64,000 nt of DNA from assembly GCA_017794825.1 (NCBI GenBank), contig CP051237.1, forward strand, positions 2,666,001-2,730,000, given 5' to 3'. The notes beneath the pieces were generated by a model, which did no database searches, was not told the origin of the DNA, and was given only the letters and a program-made list of their open reading frames with translations. Positions 26,930 to 36,015 of this stretch are shown one piece after another. The stretch is from Pararhizobium sp. Lineage in GTDB: Bacteria; Pseudomonadota; Alphaproteobacteria; Rhizobiales; Rhizobiaceae. The translations under genes were made by a program, and so were the position numbers. Within the stretch, counting starts at the first letter, position 1; every line of letters starts with the position of its first letter.

Positions 26930-27820
26930 TCAGTTCACGAGATATCGATTGAACCATTCTAAGGTGCGCGACCAGGCGAGTTCGGCCGCCGCCTCGTCAT
27001 AGCGCGGCGTCGAATCGTTGTGGAAACCGTGGTTTACGTCTTGGTAAATATGAGCCTCGAACGTCTTTTCGTTTTCGATCAGAGCCTGCTCGTATGCCGG
27101 CCAACCCGAATTGATGCGCTCGTCAAGACCTGCGTACTGCATCAGCATCGCAGCCTCAATCCGCGGCACGTCTGACGCTGCCGGCTGCCGACCATAAAAC
27201 GGAACGGAGGCCGCAAGCTCCGGATAGGCGACAGCCAGTGCATTGCAGACGCCGCCGCCGTAGCAGAAGCCGACGGCGCCCACCTTGCCCGTGGAATCCT
27301 CCGATTGAAGCAGATATTCAAAGCCGGCAAAGAAATCATTCATCAGCTTTGCCGGATCGACGGTGCGCTGCAGTTCGCGGCCCTCGGCGTCGTTGCCCGG
27401 ATAACCGCCGACAGTGGTTAGTCCATCCGGAGCCAAAGCCAGAAAACCCTGTTTTGCGAGCCGTCGCGCGACGTCTTCGATATAGGGGTTCAGGCCGCGA
27501 TTCTCGTGGACGACCAGTACGGCCGGCAAGGGATCCTGCGCATTGGCGGGCGTGACGAAATAGCCCCGCACGGAGCCGTGGCCCTCAGGCGAATCGTAAG
27601 TGATGTATTGCGGTGTGATGTCTGGATCGTTGAAAGAAACTTGTTCGGCGAGCGCATAATTCGGGCTCAGCATGTCGAGCAGGGCGATCGCGGTGACGCC
27701 GCCCACCGCCCATTTGGCCGAGCGGTCGAGAAACTCGCGTTTGGTTATCTTGCCGTGGGCGTAGAAGTCGTAGAGTTCGAGAAGTTCCTGGTCGAAATCC
27801 TTTGCCGTCAGACGTTCCAT
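26930..27820 (-). CDS. Dienelactone hydrolase family protein with a Tat-like leader
   Basis: A 296-residue alpha/beta hydrolase of the dienelactone hydrolase family. The nucleophile elbow is GFCYGGG with a cysteine, the acid is in YAGLDERIN, and the histidine is in VNHGFHND, the full DLH triad. A glutamate-containing VVHENRG motif precedes. The N-terminal 60 residues ([27 protein letters not shown]) resemble a twin-arginine-like or anchor leader, common in this subfamily, though no RR pair is present. I place the start at the ATG at 27820, which has AAAGGAG upstream; the open frame extends to 27898. Natural substrate unknown. Confidence 0.88.
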   Translation of the reverse strand: MERLTAKDFDQELLELYDFYAHGKITKREFLDRSAKWAVGGVTAIALLDMLSPNYALAEQVSFNDPDITPQYITYDSPEGHGSVRGYFVTPANAQDPLPAVLVVHENRGLNPYIEDVARRLAKQGFLALAPDGLTTVGGYPGNDAEGRELQRTVDPAKLMNDFFAGFEYLLQSEDSTGKVGAVGFCYGGGVCNALAVAYPELAASVPFYGRQPAASDVPRIEAAMLMQYAGLDERINSGWPAYEQALIENEKTFEAHIYQDVNHGFHNDSTPRYDEAAAELAWSRTLEWFNRYLVN

Positions 27821-27875
27821 TGGGACGGTTCTCCTTTCAGGTTCGGGCAAGCCGGTCATGAAGCGGAGGTTAGCG

Positions 27876-28418
27876 TCATTCCGTCGGCTTTTCCTCACAC
27901 ATCTTCGCGATCTCGCCGACCGTATTGGCGTTGCGGGCCGTCATCGCGACGCCGAGGTGCTTTCCGAGTTTCGCTGCCAGCTTTGACCTCCCGATGCCGT
28001 CAGGAGCATGAAGAAATAATACGCGATCGACCAGGCGGAACGTCTCGCTTTCCGATGCGAGCTCTTCGAGCGCGTCGAGATCGGCATTGACGGCAGGCTC
28101 GGCGAGAAAAAAGATCTGCACTTTCTTCGGGTCGCTGTCCCGAAACGGATTTTCTCCCAGTATGTCCGTAATTTCGGCGTCGCGAAAGACATAAGTCGCC
28201 GGTTTGAAACCCGCCGATTTTTCTATTGCGGAAGCTATCGCCCCTCCTATCTTGCCGGCCTCCGTTTCCTTGCTTTCGAAAACGCAATTCCCACTCTGGA
28301 TATAGGTTCGGACGTCGTCGTAACCGATATCACCGAGTATTCTGCGCAGTTCCTTCATGGCCAGCTTGTTGGCGCCGCCGACATTTACGCTCCCGAGCAG
28401 TGCGACCCATGTGGCCAT
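27876..28418 (-). CDS. DUF1697 protein
   Basis: A 180-residue DUF1697 protein, function unknown. It carries the family hallmarks: [22 protein letters not shown] at the N-terminus (usually LLRGINVGG), [15 protein letters not shown] and, in the second half, [38 protein letters not shown]. These are two ferredoxin-like halves. A good AAGGAG lies 8 nt before the ATG. It sits between the DLH gene on the same strand and an LLM oxidoreductase gene on the other. The position usually held by an arginine in LLRGIN reads SVN here, a small departure from the common motif. Confidence 0.88.
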   Translation of the reverse strand: MATWVALLGSVNVGGANKLAMKELRRILGDIGYDDVRTYIQSGNCVFESKETEAGKIGGAIASAIEKSAGFKPATYVFRDAEITDILGENPFRDSDPKKVQIFFLAEPAVNADLDALEELASESETFRLVDRVLFLHAPDGIGRSKLAAKLGKHLGVAMTARNANTVGEIAKMCEEKPTE

Positions 28419-28520
28419 ATTGTGTGATCTCCTTTATTGACCGAACACCTTCGTCAATGTTGCGGGAACGCGCAAGCGTCGGTACTGACGAAGCAGCCAT
28501 ATCAAACGGGAAGCTCCGCC

Positions 28521-29537
28521 ATGAAGATGAGTCTTTTCATCAATCCCGAGCATCATCCGGACGATTCGATGTCGGCGCGGCTGCAAGATCATGTCGAACA
28601 GGTGCGCCTAGCCCGGGAGATAGGCTTCGACGGCGTCGCTATTGGCAGTCACCTCAACTATGGAAGCGAGGTCTGGTTTCCGGCTCTCGAAACCCTGATG
28701 CGGCTGGCGCCGGAAGCCAAAGGCATGACGCTTTCGACCTGCATGCTGGTTCTACCGTTCCATCATCCGCTGCACGTCGCGGCGCAGCTTGCGCTCGTTG
28801 ACGCGGCCTGCGGAGGCCGGGCGATCCTCGGCGTGTCGCCAGGATGGCAGGAGGACGAGTTCCGGATCATGGGACTGGAGCACAAGGCGCGGATAAGCCG
28901 CTTCGCGGAATCTGTCGAATTGATCAAGCGTCTGTTCACCGAAGACAGCGTGACGTTTGATGGCCGCCATTTTTCCGTCGAGGATCTGACGCTCGCCCTG
29001 AAGCCCGTGCGGAAACCGCGTCCACCCTTCTGGTTCGGCGGCAGCGTGGAGAAGGCTGTCGCCAGGGCCGCAAGGCTTGCAGACACGTCGCTTGGCGACA
29101 CCTGGGTGGCCTCGTCGCATCTGACGAGAGATGTCATCGTCGAACAAGCGTCCGTCTTCCGCAATACGCTGGCCGAACTTGGCAAAGATACGCCGGACGA
29201 TTTTCCGCTACTGCGCAATGTCGTGGTCGCGCCGAACAGGGAAACAGCGATTCGCGATGCGGGCCCGTTTCTGGAGGCCAGTTACCGGGTTTTCGGCCAA
29301 TGGGGCCTGTTTACCGATGTGGTCGGATCTGGCAAGCGACAACTCGAATTCGACGAACTGCTGGCGGGTCGTGTCGTGATCGGCTCACCGGAGGAATGCG
29401 CGGAACAGTTTGCGGATCTGGCGCAAGCGACTGGCTGCACACGCTTTATTACAAGGATCCAGTGGCTCGGAATGGATCAGAAACTGGTTCTGAGGACGCT
29501 TGAACTGCTCGGAGAGCGCGTTCTGCCGATGTTGTAA
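28521..29537 (+). CDS. LLM-class flavin-dependent oxidoreductase
   Basis: A 338-residue luciferase-like monooxygenase (bacterial luciferase TIM barrel) using FMNH2 or F420-type flavin cofactors. Characteristic stretches are AREIGFDGVAIGSHL near the N-terminus, AILGVSPGWQEDEFRIMG in the middle and KPRPPFWFGGSVEKAV later. The final part includes VIGSPEECAEQF, typical of this class. The ATG at 28521 fits family N-termini (MKMSLFINPEH). An upstream in-frame start at 28437 would add 28 unrelated residues. It is a single gene divergent from DUF1697. The reaction it performs cannot be specified. Confidence 0.9.
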   Translation: MKMSLFINPEHHPDDSMSARLQDHVEQVRLAREIGFDGVAIGSHLNYGSEVWFPALETLMRLAPEAKGMTLSTCMLVLPFHHPLHVAAQLALVDAACGGRAILGVSPGWQEDEFRIMGLEHKARISRFAESVELIKRLFTEDSVTFDGRHFSVEDLTLALKPVRKPRPPFWFGGSVEKAVARAARLADTSLGDTWVASSHLTRDVIVEQASVFRNTLAELGKDTPDDFPLLRNVVVAPNRETAIRDAGPFLEASYRVFGQWGLFTDVVGSGKRQLEFDELLAGRVVIGSPEECAEQFADLAQATGCTRFITRIQWLGMDQKLVLRTLELLGERVLPML

Positions 29538-29632
29538 CTCTCAACGTGAAGTCGATCTCAATATTTAATTTACCATGAACACAGCAAACTGATATTGATG
29601 CAACTTTTATCGAAATTGGTGGTTCTTGTTGC

Positions 29633-29998
29633 ATGGAAAAGATCGTGAAACCCTGTTCGATCCTGCTCGTGGAAGACAATCCTCTGGTTGCGTTCGACGC
29701 CGCCGACAGAATCGAGAGCGAAGGCTACAGATGTATCGTTGCGCATGATCAGAGCAGTGCGCTCAAATTGCTGGAAAACGGCAGAATCGATTGCGCTCTG
29801 CTGGATTTCGACCTGGGCAAGGAAACCAGCGCGGACGTCGCCCTTCGGCTCGACAGGTCCGGCCGCCCTTATGTGTTTGTGACAGGCCGCAGCCGGGACG
29901 ATATCAGGCGATGTCTGGGATCGGATGTCCAGGTTTTCAGCAAACCGGTCAATTACGCGGATCTTGCCAACAGGCTGGCTGACACTCTCGGCGCCTGA
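29633..29998 (+). CDS. Single-domain response regulator receiver protein
   Basis: A 121-residue CheY-like receiver with no output domain. The acidic pocket is VEDNPLV. The phosphoacceptor is D58 in CALLDFDLGKETSA, the Thr position is in FVTGRS, and the conserved lysine is in VFSKPVN. No histidine kinase gene is adjacent, so it is an orphan in this window. It may act as a phosphate sink or bind a partner protein, as FixJ/PhyR-type or DivK-like single domains do in Alphaproteobacteria; which is not visible. The preceding 95 bp are AT-rich and probably hold its promoter. Confidence 0.9.
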   Translation: MEKIVKPCSILLVEDNPLVAFDAADRIESEGYRCIVAHDQSSALKLLENGRIDCALLDFDLGKETSADVALRLDRSGRPYVFVTGRSRDDIRRCLGSDVQVFSKPVNYADLANRLADTLGA

Positions 29999-30102
29999 CG
30001 ACCGGTGAGTCCTGTCGGAGTTGGAACTCAAGGCGGCTGAGTTGCAAATCCAGCGCTGCAGGCTAAAGTGATTAATATTTTAAGAATCACTCGGGTGCAT
30101 TC

Positions 30103-30636
30103 ATGAAGTCCAATGCAACGAAGCGTTCCTTTCTCCTGATTTCTTTGATTCCCTTCCTGATTGCGGGCTGCATGACCACCAAGATTACCACGCCGCCCGT
30201 GGAGGTCAGCTTTTCGAGTGGAACCGCCAGGGACGAGGTCCAGCGCTACATCGTGCTCCCCAGCCACACCATGATCTACAACGCGGACGGCAAGTCGGAA
30301 CAGAAGGACGGCGTGCCCTGTGTTGTGAAGGGTGAGCGGTTCTCTGTAAAATATGTTTCGCCGGCAAATCTGAGACTTCCCGTTTTCGGTCCCGATACGT
30401 CCGACATTTCGATGATCTGCACCTTTCAGGGAGAGGAGAAATTCGAGAACCTGGAGTCTCGTAACCTGACGATGGAGAAGATCTCCAACTCCGGAGCAAG
30501 CGGCGGGCTGATTGGCGCCGTCGTGGCGATTACCGTTGCCTCGGCGCGGGGCAACAGACCAAATGACGAATACTCTTACGAGACGCCCCTGATGTATCTG
30601 AACAGGCGCCCGCCGACGGCTGACCGGTCGTCCTGA
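30103..30636 (+). CDS. Hypothetical lipoprotein
   Basis: A 177-residue protein I do not recognise. It has a lipoprotein signal peptide: a basic start (MKSNATKRS), a hydrophobic core (FLLISLIPF) and a lipobox LIAGC with the cysteine near residue 23, followed by MTT, which does not carry the +2 aspartate inner-membrane retention signal. Two further cysteines (VPCVVKG, MICTFQG) could form a disulfide. A hydrophobic glycine-rich segment (GASGGLIGAVVAITVASA) near residues 132-150 may be a membrane-associated helix. The tail is polar. It stands alone between the receiver gene and the S10 peptidase. Confidence 0.75.
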   Translation: MKSNATKRSFLLISLIPFLIAGCMTTKITTPPVEVSFSSGTARDEVQRYIVLPSHTMIYNADGKSEQKDGVPCVVKGERFSVKYVSPANLRLPVFGPDTSDISMICTFQGEEKFENLESRNLTMEKISNSGASGGLIGAVVAITVASARGNRPNDEYSYETPLMYLNRRPPTADRSS

Positions 30637-30764
30637 CAAGGTTGCGCCGCTTACTCGATCCAGGATAATCATCCTGTTGCCGGGAATTTCTTCCCGGTGC
30701 TCTCACAGTATGCGATTGGCGCACTAGATAAAGCCTCATGCAGCTGTCACACAGGAGAGCAAAG

Positions 30765-32246
30765 TTGGGTAGACGCCTGTTTTCGATAGCGATCGCTTCG
30801 CTGATCATCATTTCGCTTCCGGCCCTTGCACGCGACGAAGGGCCTCGAGGGGCGACGCCGAAGGGTGTCCTGAGCCTCATTCCCGACGATTCCGTGACAC
30901 GGCATAGCCTCTCCACCTCCTCCGGGGATCTGGCTTACGATGCCACCGCCGGCACGCTCGATCTCTTCGGTCAGGACGGTGAACTGTCGGCCAAAGTATT
31001 CTACACGGCCTACGTCGCCGAAAGCCGGTCTCCGGACAGGCCGATCACATTCGTCTTCAACGGCGGGCCGGGAGCCGCTTCGGCCTATCTCCATCTTGGC
31101 CTTGTCGGTCCGCGCATTCTCGAGTTCGACGGTCGCGCCAGGGACGGGACAACGCCCTCCCTGTCGGATAATCCGGACAGCTGGTTGCCCTTTACCGATT
31201 TGGTCCTGATTGATCCCGTCGGAACCGGCTGGAGCCGGGCGTCCGGCGGTGATGTGGCGGACCGGTTCTACGGCGTCCGTCAGGACGCCGACAGTCTTGC
31301 CAAGGTGATCGCGCTCTATGTCCTGGAGAACGACCGCCTGGAATCGCCGAAGTATCTGCTCGGAGAAAGCTATGGCGGTTTTCGCGCGGCCAAGGTGGCC
31401 AGCATCTTGAAGGACCGGCAGGGCATTCTGGTGTCCGGCATCGTCATGGTGTCGCCGTTCCTCGAGGGACGATTCCTGACGAGCACGGAAGAGGATCCGC
31501 TGGCGGCCGCGCTGCTGTTGTCGTCCATCGCCGCGGCCCGTATGGAGCGCGACGATCAATTTGCACCCGAAAAACTGGCCGACGCCGAACGTTTCGCGAT
31601 GAACGACTATCTCGTTTCACTTGCGGGGCCGCCTCCGACGGGTGACGAAGCGGTCGAATTTTACCGGCGCGTTTCGCAAATGACCGGTATTCCGGAAAAT
31701 GACGTGGAAGCCGGACGCGGTTTCGTCGGAGGGTTCCTGGCAAAAAGCCTGGCGGGCAGAGACGAGATCGTGAGCCGTTATGATTCCGCGGTCGCCGCCC
31801 CCGACGCCTATCCGGAGCAGGCCTACGTTCGCAATGACGACCCCGTGCTTGACGGCTACACGCGGTCCTACGGGTCAGCCTTCGCCACTTATGCAGCCCG
31901 GGAACTCGGCTACGAATGCCGTCTGACCTATGATCTGCTCAACACGGAGATCAACCGGCGCTGGGACTGGAGAGGAAGTCGCTCGACCGCCAGCGCGAGC
32001 GACAACATCCGCGATCTCCTCTCGGTAATTCCGTCATTCCGGCTCATGATCGTTCACGGTTACAGCGATACACTGACGCCCTATGGCGTCAGCCGCTTCG
32101 TGCTGGATCACCTGCCTCCGGCTCTCGCGGTCGGCCGCGCTGATCTGCGTGTCTATCGCGGCGGTCACATGTTCTATACGAAACCGGAGTCGCGACGAGC
32201 GCTGACCCTGGACATGCGCGCATTCTATGAAGACGGAGGGAGTTGA
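30765..32246 (+). CDS. Serine carboxypeptidase, S10 family, secreted
   Basis: A 493-residue S10-family peptidase, probably periplasmic, releasing C-terminal residues from peptides. The start chosen is TTG at 30765 with AGGAG 7 nt upstream. It gives a textbook signal peptide (MGRRLFSIAIASLIIISLPALA). An ATG at 30738 is in frame but lacks a ribosome-binding site. The catalytic triad is complete: S202 in GESYGG, D435 in HGYSDTLTP and H468 in GGHMFY. The oxyanion block FNGGPGAAS lies near residue 95. Bacterial S10 enzymes of this type are common in Alphaproteobacteria. No partner gene is adjacent. Confidence 0.92.
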   Translation: MGRRLFSIAIASLIIISLPALARDEGPRGATPKGVLSLIPDDSVTRHSLSTSSGDLAYDATAGTLDLFGQDGELSAKVFYTAYVAESRSPDRPITFVFNGGPGAASAYLHLGLVGPRILEFDGRARDGTTPSLSDNPDSWLPFTDLVLIDPVGTGWSRASGGDVADRFYGVRQDADSLAKVIALYVLENDRLESPKYLLGESYGGFRAAKVASILKDRQGILVSGIVMVSPFLEGRFLTSTEEDPLAAALLLSSIAAARMERDDQFAPEKLADAERFAMNDYLVSLAGPPPTGDEAVEFYRRVSQMTGIPENDVEAGRGFVGGFLAKSLAGRDEIVSRYDSAVAAPDAYPEQAYVRNDDPVLDGYTRSYGSAFATYAARELGYECRLTYDLLNTEINRRWDWRGSRSTASASDNIRDLLSVIPSFRLMIVHGYSDTLTPYGVSRFVLDHLPPALAVGRADLRVYRGGHMFYTKPESRRALTLDMRAFYEDGGS

Positions 32247-32396
32247 GTCGAGCAATCGGTGTGTTAAACGTCAGATTAATACAATCTCGATAAATCTCAT
32301 GGTGGCGTGGACTAAAAGGCTGAATAGCGAACTGATTTGGTTACTGTGTTTGACGTAACCATGGTCATTCAGAAGGCAAAAATCCCGGAGATAGCC

Positions 32397-32900
32397 ATGA
32401 ACTACATTTTCACTATTGGGTATGAAGGGACGGATATCGATCGCTTCATAACCACTTTAAAGTTGGTCGGCGTAAATAGGCTTGCCGACGTGAGGGCAGT
32501 TGCGCTTTCTCGCAAGAAAGGATTTTCAAAGAAAAAGCTTGCGGAGCGGTTAATTGCGGAAGGCATTGACTATGCTCACTTTCAAAAGTTAGGCGACCCA
32601 AAATCAGGTAGAGAAGCAGCACGTGATGGTAGATACGATGAATTCCGTGCTATCTATGATAGGCATATTGATTCGAGTGAAGCCCGAAATGCTCTTCATC
32701 AGTTAAAGGCTTTTGCAAATGAGAAACCGACCTGTCTTCTTTGTTTCGAACGGGATCCGGAATTATGCCACCGCTCTATTGTGGCCAAGAAACTCGGCCT
32801 GAAGGTTTTTGACCTGATTGGTAACGACCCAGATTACTATGTCCGCAAAGCTGCAGAAGTCCCGTATCACAATTTTAGTCAAAGCATTGCCGCAGCCTAG
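32397..32900 (+). CDS. DUF488 family protein
   Basis: A 167-residue DUF488 protein of unknown function. Family marks are FTIGYEGTDIDRFI at the N-terminus, LADVRAVALSRKKGFSKKKL after the first strand, and the C-terminal cysteine cluster LLCFERDPELCHRSIVAKKL. GGAG precedes the ATG at 32397; the frame is open to 32337. Base composition is visibly AT-richer than the flanking genes, with codons such as aaa, tta and gca frequent. The next gene overlaps it by about 60 bp, so the two are likely a functional pair that arrived together. Biochemical role not known to me. Confidence 0.88.
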   Translation: MNYIFTIGYEGTDIDRFITTLKLVGVNRLADVRAVALSRKKGFSKKKLAERLIAEGIDYAHFQKLGDPKSGREAARDGRYDEFRAIYDRHIDSSEARNALHQLKAFANEKPTCLLCFERDPELCHRSIVAKKLGLKVFDLIGNDPDYYVRKAAEVPYHNFSQSIAAA

Positions 32901-33600
32901 TTGCACCTATGGTGAAACTGTATGCTGTGCGGGTGTAACCGCAGATGGAAGTTGGAAGCGACTCTACCCGGTCCGCTTTAGACATCTTAGCGGTGAAAGC
33001 TCTTTCAAAAGGTGGGATTGGGTAAACTTCAGCTATCGAAAACCAACTTCTGACAAGAGAGCCGAAAGTTGCCATGTTTTTGAAGATAGCATTCAGATAG
33101 ATGGCCGTCTGCGCAGAGAGGATCGCGGATCGCTATTGCGGCAAGTTATTCAGCCGAGTATTACCGCTGCAGCTGAGTCTGGTCACTCACTTGCAATTGT
33201 TGAACCTCGCAATCCTTACTTTTTCTATAAACGAAAATCTCCAACCGAAATCAAAAATGAAAAAGCGGCCTACCTGAAGGCGGCACGTCAGCAATCATTT
33301 CTGGACAAAGAGCTCGAAGCACTCAGTCCGGCTCCCTATAAGTTCAGTTTTCGTTTTGAGGATGATAAAAAACATACGTTTAGTTGCGGTGATTGGGAGG
33401 TGCATGCAATGTTCTACAACGAGCGAAGACGTAAACGGGAAACAGATGCTTTACGCTGGATGGAAGAGACATTTAATGGTCGATATCCTAAAGCTGGCAT
33501 GCTGTTTGCTGTTGGCAATCAGGCGAAAAGACCGCAGACATGGCAACTGCTTGGTATATTGAGAGTAGAAGGATTGGATCAATTGGGTTTGCCATTTTAG
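32839..33600 (+). CDS. Unrecognised protein paired with DUF488
   Basis: A 253-residue cytoplasmic protein I cannot assign to a named family. Near the N-terminus is a strand pattern ending in ETVCCAGVTADGSWKRLYPV, then RFRHL and FKRWDWVNFSY, reminiscent of small beta-barrel domains. The middle is helical and basic (KRKSPTEIKNEKAAYLKAAR). The C-terminal part contains SCGDWEVHAMFYNERR, a tryptophan/histidine-bearing block, and MLFAVGNQAKRPQTWQLLGI. The ATG at 32839 overlaps DUF488 by 62 bp. Like its partner it is AT-rich relative to neighbours. The overlap and shared composition suggest joint transfer and joint function. Confidence 0.75.
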   Translation: MSAKLQKSRITILVKALPQPSCTYGETVCCAGVTADGSWKRLYPVRFRHLSGESSFKRWDWVNFSYRKPTSDKRAESCHVFEDSIQIDGRLRREDRGSLLRQVIQPSITAAAESGHSLAIVEPRNPYFFYKRKSPTEIKNEKAAYLKAARQQSFLDKELEALSPAPYKFSFRFEDDKKHTFSCGDWEVHAMFYNERRRKRETDALRWMEETFNGRYPKAGMLFAVGNQAKRPQTWQLLGILRVEGLDQLGLPF

Positions 33601-33722
33601 GTTTGGAAGGCCACTCATTGGCAGGATCCTAAGGGTTCTAAGTCATATTGAATCTCAATTGCTTGCGGACCCGCGGCATTTCAGACACTATTGCCGGAAC
33701 TCCCGTTTTCCGGAAGCACGTT

Positions 33723-34493
33723 ATGGTGAGCCTGAGCGCCAGAGAGTCCGGCATCGTTTTTCAAATCATGGGCGAACTCGCCACCGACCATGATCCCACC
33801 GGGTTGCGCCGTCATGTGGGGCCGCTCATCATGGATCTGCTCAAGGCCCAGTACCTCGCGTCCTATGTGTGGGACGAGACGTCGTCGATCTTTGGCGACC
33901 GGGTCGCCTTCAACATGTCGGACGACAATTTGACGTCCTATGAAGATTACTATCAGTTCCGCGATCCCATTACGCCGCTTTTGCAGCAGCGCCGCCGGAC
34001 CACCAGCGTCAACGACGTCATGGCGCGCCGCGCTTTCGAGCGCTGCGAGTTCTTCAACGATTTCCTCAAGAAAGACGGCTTGTGCTTCGGCATCAACTAT
34101 TACGCCTATAGCGGCGCGACCAATATCGGCGACCTGAGGATCTGGCGCGGTTTCGGACGCGAGGATTTTTCGCGAAGGGATATCGAAATCCTCGACCTGA
34201 TAGGACCGGCCTTCACCAACGCCATGCGTCTTGCTCTCGCGCGACAGACGGATCCCGACGGGCCGTCACGCGAAATCATGCTGAACGCGATCGAGCGGGC
34301 GTCGCGGTCAGCCGGACTGACCGAACGCGAGAAACAGATCGCGTCCGCCCTGGTGTCCGGCAGAACCGATCAGCAGATCGCCGATCTCTGCTTCATCTCC
34401 GTGACGACGGTGCGCACCCACATCAGGCACATCTACCGCAAGTTCAACGTCGGCAGCCGCACGCAGCTCATCCATCACATCACCTTGCAATAG
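33723..34493 (+). CDS. LuxR-type transcriptional regulator
   Basis: A 256-residue regulator with a C-terminal LuxR/FixJ helix-turn-helix (residues about 195-255: LTEREKQIASALVSGRTDQQ, then FISVTTVRTHIRHIYRKFNV). Its N-terminal 180-residue sensor domain is of uncertain type (LLKAQYLASYVWDE, YYQFRDPITPLLQQRR, FFNDFLKKDGL), GAF- or autoinducer-domain-like in length. The ATG at 33723 has GGAAG upstream; the frame is open to 33648. The stop is followed within 5 bp by a perfect 18-bp palindrome and then by the amidase/ABC importer operon, which it probably controls. The ligand may be an amide or the imported substrate. Confidence 0.85.
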   Translation: MVSLSARESGIVFQIMGELATDHDPTGLRRHVGPLIMDLLKAQYLASYVWDETSSIFGDRVAFNMSDDNLTSYEDYYQFRDPITPLLQQRRRTTSVNDVMARRAFERCEFFNDFLKKDGLCFGINYYAYSGATNIGDLRIWRGFGREDFSRRDIEILDLIGPAFTNAMRLALARQTDPDGPSREIMLNAIERASRSAGLTEREKQIASALVSGRTDQQIADLCFISVTTVRTHIRHIYRKFNVGSRTQLIHHITLQ

Positions 34494-34497
34494 CAAT

Positions 34498-34515
34498 ATC
34501 CTCAATATTGAGGAT
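34498..34515. promoter_or_regulatory. Perfect 18-bp palindrome, candidate LuxR-type operator
   Basis: The sequence is an uninterrupted perfect dyad (ATCCTCAAT and its complement) lying 5 bp after the luxR-type gene stop and 78 bp before the amidase ATG. Length and uninterrupted symmetry resemble tra/lux-type boxes of LuxR-family regulators (18-20 bp). It could also be a weak terminator hairpin, but no T-tract follows. Assignment to the adjacent regulator is inference. Confidence 0.6.
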
Positions 34516-34592
34516 TGGAACAGGCCCGTTGCTGCCGGATAATCCGGGAACGACCGTGTGTCGATGTTGAATTGTCGCCGGGAGGCTGCGCC

Positions 34593-35996
34593 ATGAAAAA
34601 TCCGACGGAACTGGGCGTCGCAGAAGCCGTAGAGGCCCTGAAAGCCGGAGCGCTGACGAGCCGGGCTCTCGTCGACGCCCTGATCGAACGCTGCGAGCGG
34701 TTACCGGATCTTGGCGCGTTCACATCCCACGACTGGGACCGGCTGCGCGCCGATGCGGACAAGGCGGATCAAAGCGGAAAGACCGGTACCGATCTACACG
34801 GGGTCCCGCTGGTGTTGAAGGCCAATATCAACACGACGCATCTCACCACATGCGGCGGAACGGGCGCCCTGAAGGATCACGTCGCGAAGACCAATGCGCC
34901 GATCGCCGAAAAGCTTTTCGAAGCCGGCGCGCTGCTCGGCGCCAAAGGCAACATGCACGAGCTGGCATTCGGGATTACCACCAACAACAGCGTCACGGGG
35001 CCTGCTCGCAATCCCTATGACCTGACGATGATTCCGGGCGGCTCAAGTGGAGGCGTGGCGGTAGCAGTCGCCGCCGACATGATGCCGGGCGGTATTGGAA
35101 CCGACACCGGAGCGTCGGTCCGCCTGCCTGCGGCGTTGTGCGGCCTGGTCGGATTCCGGCCGACAGTCGGACGCTACAGCGGAGCAGGCGTCATTCCGAT
35201 CTCTCATACCCGCGATACGGCCGGCCCGATCACAAAGTCGGTCGTCGATGCGCGTTTGCTTGATGCGGTGATGAGCGGCAATAAAGGCAAATCCGTAAAG
35301 CCTCAGCTCACCGATCTGCGGATTGGCGTGCCCAGAGCCGCATTCTACGGGGATCTCGAACCTGATGTGGCCTCGGCGGCCGAAGCCTTCCTGAAGGCCC
35401 TTGACGAAGCTGGCGTCACCCTTGTCGAAGCCGACATTCCGGAGCTGATGGAAACGGACGAAGCCGTCAGCTTCCCGGTGGCGCTTTACGAATTCATTCA
35501 GGATCTGCCGATCTATCTGAAAGACAACAGTCTGGATCTCACCATGGAACAGATCTGCGCCGCAACGGGCAGTCCGGATGTGAAGGGACTGATCGAATCG
35601 CAACTCGGCGAGGGCGCGATGCCTGAAGAGGTCTATCGCAACGCCATGGAGGTTGCGCGTCCGAAACTGCGGAAACTCTATGCCGACCACTTTGCCGGGC
35701 GCCGGCTGGACGCCCTCCTGTTTCCAACATCGCCGTTGACGGCCCGCCCGATCGGGGATGACGAAACCGTGGAGCTGAACGGGCGACGTGGTCCGACATT
35801 CGCGACCTTCATCCGAAACACCGATCCGGGAAGCAATGCGGCCATTCCCGGCGTCAGCATTCCTGTCGCGCTTTCCTCCAACGGACTGCCGATCGGCATG
35901 GAGCTCAACGGTCCGGAGAATTCAGACAGTCACCTGCTCGACGTCGCAGAGTTGCTTGAAGACATCGCGGCGTTTTCCTTCAAACCGAAATTGTAG
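34593..35996 (+). CDS. Amidase signature family hydrolase (indoleacetamide hydrolase-like)
   Basis: A 467-residue amidase-signature enzyme hydrolysing a carboxamide to acid and ammonia. The Ser-cisSer-Lys triad is intact: K76 in LVLKANIN, S152 in GGSSGG and nucleophile S175 in TDTGASVRLPA. The ATG at 34593 follows GGGAGG. Proteins of this type are often named indoleacetamide hydrolase, but the true substrate is open. Twenty bases separate it from a substrate-binding protein gene, and the complete importer follows, so uptake and hydrolysis of an amide are likely coupled. Transcription probably begins near the 18-bp palindrome. Confidence 0.9.
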   Translation: MKNPTELGVAEAVEALKAGALTSRALVDALIERCERLPDLGAFTSHDWDRLRADADKADQSGKTGTDLHGVPLVLKANINTTHLTTCGGTGALKDHVAKTNAPIAEKLFEAGALLGAKGNMHELAFGITTNNSVTGPARNPYDLTMIPGGSSGGVAVAVAADMMPGGIGTDTGASVRLPAALCGLVGFRPTVGRYSGAGVIPISHTRDTAGPITKSVVDARLLDAVMSGNKGKSVKPQLTDLRIGVPRAAFYGDLEPDVASAAEAFLKALDEAGVTLVEADIPELMETDEAVSFPVALYEFIQDLPIYLKDNSLDLTMEQICAATGSPDVKGLIESQLGEGAMPEEVYRNAMEVARPKLRKLYADHFAGRRLDALLFPTSPLTARPIGDDETVELNGRRGPTFATFIRNTDPGSNAAIPGVSIPVALSSNGLPIGMELNGPENSDSHLLDVAELLEDIAAFSFKPKL

Positions 35997-36015
35997 AACA
36001 ACTGGGACAAATCCG

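Noticed and set aside
32397..33600. DUF488 pair as a proven phage-defence system
   Set aside because: Composition and pairing are suggestive, but no nuclease, helicase, methylase or other defence gene is adjacent, so I list it only as an islet of interest.
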